Assembly: GCA_005883085.1 (NCBI GenBank)
Contig: VBAY01000034.1
Location: 1 to 36,938, forward strand
Length of the DNA: 36,938 nucleotides
Direction of reading: 5' to 3'
Origin: Candidatus Bathyarchaeota archaeon
GTDB lineage: Archaea > Thermoproteota > Bathyarchaeia > 40CM-2-53-6
Below the pieces are notes generated by a model. That model saw only the letters and a list, made by a program, of their open reading frames with translations. It was not told where the DNA came from and made no database searches. The position numbers and the translations under genes are program-made. Below, piece by piece: positions 32,350 to 36,938 of this stretch. The first letter of the stretch is position 1, and each line of letters opens with the position of its first letter.

Positions 32350-32830
32350 GTGTCCATAGGGGCTTCCGGCCTCGTCAACGCTTCTTAGCGCGGCTTTCGC
32401 CGGCCTAGTCGGAGGCATCTTCATGACTATGTTCGAGTACCCCTTTTGGAAAGCATGGGGAATGAATGGGGTGGCCGAGTGGCAAACCAACTGGGTAATC
32501 CTCTCTAAGCTCACAAGAGCAAGCCCAGACAGAACCCGGGGACCAAGAATCTCATGGATCATTACCCTCCATTTGTGGCATGGAGTTGCGGCCGGTATCG
32601 TGTTCGGACTTCTTCTACCCCTTTTAACGCTGCTACCCGCTGGGAACTTCTCGGTTCTTCTGGATGCTGTAGTCTACAGTATTGCACTCTGGATCATCTT
32701 CATTTTTGCACCTCGGAGATCGTTCGAGTCTGCAGGCGATACGCGAATTTCCGATCACGGCCTATTGCTCGCCTTGGCGTCCCACCTCGTCTATGGCGTC
32801 TTTCTTGGACTCTTGGTGCCTCTTGCCTAG
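32350..32830 (+). pseudogene. Small membrane protein with an apparent 1-nt frameshift near its start
   Basis: Frame 2 encodes a three- to four-helix membrane protein: SAAFAGLVGGIFMTMFEYPF, then ISWIITLHLWHGVAAGIVFG, LLDAVVYSIALWIIFIF and a last helix ending LVPLA. Its first ATG (32417) falls inside the first helix, and no start codon exists upstream in that frame before a TAG near 32356. A GTG at 32350 in frame 1 reads MSIGASGLVNAS and hits TAG at 32386-32388. Removing one base at about 32383-32387 would join the two into a natural N-terminus. The TATA-like box at 32328-32335 fits this start. No family is recognised. Confidence 0.5.
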
Positions 32831-32873
32831 ACGGGCAGGCCTTACTTCCCAAGCTGATGCGTAAAGAGTTGCT

Positions 32874-33275
32874 TCAGTGACCCCAGTTGAGCGGGACTTG
32901 TTGTCTTCCTGTCTGTAAGACCCAGTAGTCATGTAGTTCCTTGCACAGTCCGTTCTTAGCGAAGCGTAGCATTACGCAACCTGCGAGGGTTACGTCTTCC
33001 ACTTTTTCTTTCATCGTGGTCCAGTATTCAACAGCGGCTCGGGAGCCTTCCACGACCGGCTTTCCAAAACGAACCTCGTATACCTGTCCGACATCCAACG
33101 CCCCCAGCGTGTAGTCCAGGATACTCTTCCTGCCATGGGTCACCGGCCGGAATGGATGGGAGTGATAGACGGCGTCCTCGGTGAAGAGCGCCGCAATCGC
33201 TTTTGCATCTTTCTTCAGCCATGCTTTCGTGTAGTTACGGATCCACCTGGTAACAGTCAACCTGGTGCTGGTCAT
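32874..33275 (-). CDS. NTF2-like / SnoaL-like cone-fold protein
   Basis: The 133-residue protein follows the nuclear transport factor 2 fold: an N-terminal helix with WIRNYTKAWLKKDAKAIAALFTEDAVYHSHPFRP, a central helix around GRKSILDYTLGAL and a curved sheet with AAVEYWTTMKEKVEDVTLAG and MLRFAKNGLCKELHDYWV. Stand-alone members are enzymes (isomerases, cyclases, dehydratases) or binding proteins; the ligand is unknown. ATG 33275 is the start. It is divergent from CorA. Confidence 0.8.
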   Translation of the reverse strand: MTSTRLTVTRWIRNYTKAWLKKDAKAIAALFTEDAVYHSHPFRPVTHGRKSILDYTLGALDVGQVYEVRFGKPVVEGSRAAVEYWTTMKEKVEDVTLAGCVMLRFAKNGLCKELHDYWVLQTGRQQVPLNWGH

Positions 33276-33370
33276 CTTCAGACCATCCTAAGTCAACCAT
33301 CCTGTTTCACCGGAAATAAGGCCTTGTCAGCCCTGAAACCTGGTGTAGGATGTGTCTGGGACGAACTATC

Positions 33371-33383
33371 GTCAGTTTATTAT
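33371..33383 (+). promoter_or_regulatory. TATA box of corA
   Basis: CAGTTTATTATTC is centred near 33377 and predicts a transcript start near 33403. This places the start codon of corA at TTG 33415, not at the upstream GTG 33352. Confidence 0.45.
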
Positions 33384-33414
33384 TCTGTATTCCGAGGGGC
33401 TATCGCTTCGCCTG

Positions 33415-34416
33415 TTGATCAGTCTCACACTTCTCAAGTCTAACGGAGATGCGGGAGCGGAGACCTTGAAGGGGTTTCCTCGGGAGGTGAGGCAGGGGGA
33501 GCTGCTCTGGGTTGATGCTGAGAGCCCGACAGAGCAGGAGATGGCCGATCTGAAGCAACGGTTTGGACTCGATGATTACGCTGTTGAGGATGTGGTCCAT
33601 AAGAATCAGAGGCCGAAACTGGAAGACTATGGAAAGAATGTCTTCGCAGTCATCCACGTACCAGTTGAAAAAAATCGGAAGGGCGAGATAGTAGAGCTCT
33701 TCATGTTCTTCCAGAAGAACTGGATCATAACAATCCACTCCGTGGAGTCGGAACTGATCCATGCTGTGGACTCGCGGATAAGGACAAGAGGTCTTTCTCC
33801 CCTCACGACCACTCCCTCGCCTGACCTCTTGTTCTATGTTTTCTTGGATTTTGCGGTTGACGCGTACTATCCCATCCTAGACGAAGTGGAGAATCGGCTT
33901 GAGGAACTCGACAAACAAGCGGCTACGACCTTCAAGACACGGGTAAAGAGAATGGAGAACATCATCAGTATCATAACCACGATTGAAGCTGTGCGAAAGC
34001 GGCTGATGAAGCTCAGGCACTCTCTCACACCCACGAGGGATATGCTTGGAATGGTGATGCGTGGAGCGGTGCCTTTCGTCGCTGATACAAGTCTCAGGAG
34101 CTTCAGAGACGTTTACGATCACTCATTTCAGCTGTTGGAAACGATCGATAACGATAGAGACAGGACAAGCGATGTTCGCGACCTCTACATCAGCCTCCAT
34201 TCAGCCTCGACAGACAATACTATCAAGGTGCTTACACTTGTCGCAACAATATTTCTCCCACTCACTCTTCTTGCAGGAATCTACGGAATGAACTTCAGCC
34301 CAGGCTTCTTCCAGCCCGGGTCGAGCGACCCACTCGGATTCTACATCCTCATCCTAGCAATGTTCGTCATATCGCTGGGATTTGTCTCCTACTTCAAGAG
34401 AAGCGGCTGGATCTAA
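33415..34416 (+). CDS. corA: CorA-type magnesium/divalent cation transporter
   Basis: CorA forms a pentameric channel for Mg2+ or Co2+. From TTG 33415 the product is 333 residues. A cytoplasmic alpha/beta domain (LLWVDAESPT, RFGLDDYAVEDV) is followed by the long stalk helix with YPILDEVENRLEELDKQ. Near the C-terminus lie two transmembrane helices, the first ending in the signature YGMNF and the second running from LGFYILILAMFVISLGF to the basic end. All hallmarks are intact. It is probably monocistronic. Confidence 0.94.
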   Translation: MISLTLLKSNGDAGAETLKGFPREVRQGELLWVDAESPTEQEMADLKQRFGLDDYAVEDVVHKNQRPKLEDYGKNVFAVIHVPVEKNRKGEIVELFMFFQKNWIITIHSVESELIHAVDSRIRTRGLSPLTTTPSPDLLFYVFLDFAVDAYYPILDEVENRLEELDKQAATTFKTRVKRMENIISIITTIEAVRKRLMKLRHSLTPTRDMLGMVMRGAVPFVADTSLRSFRDVYDHSFQLLETIDNDRDRTSDVRDLYISLHSASTDNTIKVLTLVATIFLPLTLLAGIYGMNFSPGFFQPGSSDPLGFYILILAMFVISLGFVSYFKRSGWI

Positions 34417-34788
34417 GCTGATGCCCTTGGCTTTAGCAGCATCATAGATAGAACACATCTTTCGATGGGCGGATCCACGATGGTTGTGATCCTACTCACC
34501 CCGCTGATCGTCGGTTTCCCTGTAAAGGACCGTTCCATTGCTCTTTGTTGTCTAAAGTGTTTGTGTACGCAAAAGTATACAACTAATTTTACTCCAAATT
34601 GGATCGTGGAACGAACATGATCACCTGCTAGTTCCATCAATCCTTCGACTATGTTATGTTGTTAACAACAAGTGTCTCATGTCAAACCACATAAAAAAAT
34701 CGGGTTATGTCGAAATCCGAGAATATTCTCTTGCGGAACATTCCTTATCTTTCATTCTACTCATTGATGGCTAAGAGAGATTGGAAGC
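34417..34788. other. Intergenic stretch with a perfect palindrome
   Basis: This 372-nt gap has no gene I can support. It contains a perfect 14-bp palindrome (34657-34670), an AT-rich CATAAAAAAATC (34691-34702) and a TATA-like CCTTATCTTTC (34743-34753) suitably placed for ATG 34789. A 46-codon plus-strand ORF (34482) and a 75-codon minus-strand ORF lack coding character. Confidence 0.45.
34657..34670. repeat. Perfect 14-bp palindrome TGTTGTTAACAACA
   Basis: The sequence is fully self-complementary, centred at 34663/34664. It lies about 120 nt upstream of the GATA-like zinc finger gene. Such a site could bind a dimeric regulator; no regulator is linked to it here. Confidence 0.5.
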
Positions 34789-35139
34789 ATGGCGTTGGAC
34801 AGGCAGGTAGAACAGAAGAATCCAATAGATGAAGCACGGCTCCCGGGTCCGCTTTCTCTGCTGACAGCAACTGTTGATGCCCCATTGCTGATTCAGGACC
34901 CAACTGGCGCTATTCCAAGAATAGGAGAAGTCTCACCCTCTTCGCCGTCTAGCGGAAATGGAATGAAACCTCGGAGAATCCGACGGCTCAAAGACAAACT
35001 TGTCTGCCTAGAATGTGGCCGCGGCTTTCGTCCTGAAGGGGGGAGTCACGTGATCTGCAATGCTTGTGGTCTCAAGGCCTGGGGAACCAAGCGAGCTGAA
35101 GAATACAAGACCCTGGTAAGCATGATCACCGGATCATAG
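34789..35139 (+). CDS. Small protein with a GATA-like zinc finger
   Basis: The 116-residue protein has a Pro/Ser-rich, low-complexity N-terminal half and a basic stretch (KPRRIRRLKDK) before one zinc finger: CLECGRGFRP, about ten residues, then CNACGLKAWG. The CNACGL half is identical to the eukaryotic GATA finger signature, but the loop between the Cys pairs is shorter (13 rather than about 17-18 residues) and lacks the LWR element. The basic arm suggests nucleic-acid binding. It is not one of the usual archaeal ribbon proteins that I know. It stands alone. Confidence 0.55.
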   Translation: MALDRQVEQKNPIDEARLPGPLSLLTATVDAPLLIQDPTGAIPRIGEVSPSSPSSGNGMKPRRIRRLKDKLVCLECGRGFRPEGGSHVICNACGLKAWGTKRAEEYKTLVSMITGS

Positions 35140-35206
35140 TTCTAGATCAATCAATCTCAAACGAGCGATCTCCGCGTGCCCTCTGAGAGGTAGGCTCCTA
35201 CAGTCT

Positions 35207-35644
35207 TCAATGTTTAGATCGGGAGGCACGCTTGGTGCCACTATGGGCAACTGCGCACCGTCTTATCTTCCGCTTGATCTTTGGGACGGGATCCACCCCA
35301 TGGGTCCACGCCGCCTTGACCAGCTCCTTGAAGGCCGAATTTCTCGTTTCTTCAAAGGTTCTAATCCTGACGTGCCGTGCTCGTTTGCCGCTGCCTTGGA
35401 GTAGGTGGTGCAGGTCGTCGAGCTGTGCTCCGAACAAGAATCCGAGCGTGACATACTTCTCCATCGGAGAAATGTAGCAGATACGCTTGAGCGGAGAATC
35501 GTCAAGTGAGTAGTTGATGGCGTCATAGTAAAGGAACTCGTGAGCTCGAGGCAGAGTTTTTCTGGCCATCTTGCGCAACTCTAGGGTTATTTTCCGAACT
35601 CCCTCAGGATAGTTCGAAAGAAATTCTTTCACAACGTCGACCAT
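35207..35644 (-). CDS. DUF1801 domain protein
   Basis: The 145-residue protein matches the DUF1801 (YdhG-like) fold: an N-terminal VKEFLSNYPEGVRKITLELRKMARKTLPRAHEFLYYDAINYSL layout, then ICYISPMEKYVTLGFLFG and a short C-terminal helix with FKELVKAAW. The family's function is not established. The C-terminus ends in a basic, disordered tail (KIKRKIRR ... RASRSKH). ATG 35644 is the start. It follows the small membrane protein gene by 50 nt on the same strand. Confidence 0.75.
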   Translation of the reverse strand: MVDVVKEFLSNYPEGVRKITLELRKMARKTLPRAHEFLYYDAINYSLDDSPLKRICYISPMEKYVTLGFLFGAQLDDLHHLLQGSGKRARHVRIRTFEETRNSAFKELVKAAWTHGVDPVPKIKRKIRRCAVAHSGTKRASRSKH

Positions 35645-35694
35645 AGAAAGTCAACTCCCGCCTTCCAAGCACAAGCCATGAAGGGAGACTTTCT

Positions 35695-35982
35695 TTATTC
35701 TAGGTTTGCCTCTGATCTGGAGCCTCTTTTTCCGGTTGGCCTTGCCCGTTGAAGCATTAATACTGAAAAGGTACATATGAAGAAGCAAATTCCTAATCCT
35801 GTGAACACGTAGACCCACGCATCCCACAGTCCCCGTGCTCCGATGATTGGGAAGTAGTAGACACCGTTGGTTCCGTAGAATTGGGCGATTCCATAGAGTT
35901 CGTCTGCTGTGACCGAGAGTGCCCCAAACCCGTAACAGGCGATTCCAAACAGTATCAGCCATTTCGCTTCAGCCATCATCAT
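35695..35982 (-). CDS. Small two-TM membrane protein
   Basis: The 95-residue protein has an N-terminal hydrophobic segment (about 7-23), a loop with DELYGIAQFYGTNGVYYF, a second segment (about 57-78) and a basic tail (RARPTGKRGSRSE). The layout suggests that both ends are cytoplasmic. No family is recognised. An overlapping ORF in another frame lacks this hydrophobic pattern and is a shadow. Confidence 0.5.
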   Translation of the reverse strand: MMMAEAKWLILFGIACYGFGALSVTADELYGIAQFYGTNGVYYFPIIGARGLWDAWVYVFTGLGICFFICTFSVLMLQRARPTGKRGSRSEANLE

Positions 35983-36092
35983 TTCTTTGCAACTATCAGG
36001 AAGATTTCATCCGGGCTCTAATCAAGATAATAGGCGATCACTTGGGTGAGATGCATAGAAATCAACAGGGCTTCATATGGAAATCTAGAGAT

Positions 36093-36938
36093 TCAGATTT
36101 CCTTCCAGCAAGCTTTCTTGTTCTTGTCATACCAGGAGTTGACGTACTCGCCGCCGGTGATCCGGTTGCAGACGAATTTCGCGTCGCAATAGTCGCAGAG
36201 CTCAAGGTTTCCTATTACCCATCCCGTTCCCGGATTCATGTCAGTCTTCAGCTCCACCATCTCCTCTGACAATCCCTGCTTTAGAGTATCCAGGGGATTG
36301 TTGGTGCATTGGTTGCAGCCTTTGCTACACGGATAGGGTTCAACCGTGTAGAACGGACCATTCGACCCGTTCACGGTATTGTGATAATCACAGAAGACAG
36401 CGCATGATGCCTCAACGGGCGAGAGGGATACTGTAACCCCTGGTGGCAGGAATATGTTGTACGCCCCTTTTGTCCCTAAATTGGGAACAGTGCCTGATGC
36501 GATCCAGCTAGCAAGAGTCTGTCTGATCTGTCCGTCGGTTATTTTTGTGGCCGGAGCCGTCTTGATTGTGACGGGAGTGTTGAGCTTCCCGATTCCAACA
36601 TTGTATTGCGATAGCCCTACGGAATAGGTCTTGTCCGACTCTATGTCCAAGACTGCTCTCTCGATACTCTTTACCCAAGCAGTATTGGCCGGACTTGAAA
36701 AATAGGGACCCCAGTATATGTCCTGCCAGGTGTAACCGTTCTTCCACAGCGGGCCGCCACCATATTTCACGCTCGCAGATCTGGCGCGAAGCTGATTGCG
36801 GTGGCGGCATGGGCTGGCGTAGTGCCATATTCCTGAATCGTGACTGGCGGTCGCCCTAACGCCGATATGTTCGAACCCGGAGGTCGAGCTACCGCATACA
36901 TTGCAACTTGCGATATCGCTGCACGATTCACATCTATC
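36093..36938 (-). CDS. Metallopeptidase-like protein with a degenerate motif, cut by the window edge
   Basis: The frame is open without a stop to base 36938, so the N-terminus lies outside; at least 281 residues are seen. Residues near the edge have CESC and CNVCG. The body follows a family I recall from soil bacteria and archaea: VKYGGGPLWKNGYTWQDIYW, then strands, a conserved Cys pair around ASCAVFCDYH, GPFYTVEPYPC and a C-terminal GTGWVIGNLELCDYC. In that family a motif S-H-E-x-x-E ... TDP supplies the active site; here it reads SEEMVELKTDMNP, with His replaced by Glu. It may be an inactive binding protein. Several Cys suggest disulfides outside the cell. Confidence 0.5.
   Translation of the reverse strand, partial: DRCESCSDIASCNVCGSSTSGFEHIGVRATASHDSGIWHYASPCRHRNQLRARSASVKYGGGPLWKNGYTWQDIYWGPYFSSPANTAWVKSIERAVLDIESDKTYSVGLSQYNVGIGKLNTPVTIKTAPATKITDGQIRQTLASWIASGTVPNLGTKGAYNIFLPPGVTVSLSPVEASCAVFCDYHNTVNGSNGPFYTVEPYPCSKGCNQCTNNPLDTLKQGLSEEMVELKTDMNPGTGWVIGNLELCDYCDAKFVCNRITGGEYVNSWYDKNKKACWKEI

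Noticed and set aside
34482-34622. A 46-codon plus-strand ORF with a short Cys cluster
   Set aside because: Only a local CCLKCLC cluster without a promoter or ribosome-binding signal; likely chance.
34413-34640. A 75-codon minus-strand ORF antisense to the corA 3' end and spacer
   Set aside because: No family resemblance, no promoter at the right place and mixed composition.
1-36938. CRISPR array, insertion sequence, phage or integrase
   Set aside because: No regularly spaced direct repeats, no transposase or integrase reading frame and no terminal inverted repeats were seen.

Overview
The window is from an archaeon. Six genes are archaeal or archaeal/eukaryotic core markers: NAC, TFE, MBF1, the SPOUT methyltransferase Trm56, pyruvoyl-dependent arginine decarboxylase and DUF2110. 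Many genes have an AT-rich TATA box about 26 nt upstream of a start codon, implying leaderless or near-leaderless mRNAs, and TTG and GTG starts are common. DUF996, zinc-ribbon membrane proteins and the NAC/PUA and TFE/Trm56/DUF2110 neighbourhoods suggest a TACK (Thermoproteota) lineage, perhaps a soil or sediment Bathyarchaeia- or Nitrososphaeria-like organism. That placement is inference.

Layout. 1-11400 is mostly metabolic and surface genes: an NTase-fold protein, a zinc-ribbon membrane protein, a methyltransferase, a secreted sedolisin protease, an M29 aminopeptidase with a DUF5519 protein, a tandem-GNAT/C45 acyltransferase pair, a membrane-anchored cyclophilin, an AlkA-like glycosylase and a methyltransferase gene broken by a stop codon. 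11437-11958 holds a previously hidden pair: a 32-residue Cys-rich peptide divergent from an HxlR regulator that is itself Cys-rich. Both appear to share one TATA box flanked by inverted repeats. 11942-15494 is a core block: PUA, NAC, Nudix and the bifunctional formimidoyltransferase-cyclodeaminase on the minus strand, divergent from MBF1. 15568-17709 encodes membrane proteins and an unknown protein. An intergenic candidate structured RNA follows at about 17806-17925.

17949-20750 holds DUF2110 and TFE, divergent from Trm56 and NadC. Then come an AlkZ-related protein with a damaged start, an NhaP-type antiporter, an anchored surface protein and a HisRS-like class II synthetase paralog of unknown function. 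24865-27464 looks like a bacterial-type acquisition: ArsR plus SRPBCC, DUF2277, a DyP peroxidase and the truncated tail of an alpha/beta hydrolase. The right part has PdaD, an M20 peptidase, a beta-helix surface protein, a frameshifted membrane protein, an NTF2-like protein, CorA, a GATA-like zinc finger protein, DUF1801, a small membrane protein and a metallopeptidase-like protein, cut by the window edge, whose metal-binding motif looks degenerate.

How the genes work together. The core blocks serve transcription (TFE, MBF1), nascent-chain handling (NAC) and tRNA modification (Trm56). The secreted sedolisin with cytoplasmic M29 and M20 peptidases suggests use of external protein or peptides. 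The HxlR/Cys-rich and ArsR/SRPBCC modules look like small locally regulated stress or metal-response units. No tRNA, rRNA, CRISPR array, transposase or phage gene was seen. Three genes carry single-base disruptions (about 11000, 20800 and 32385), which may be real decay or assembly error.
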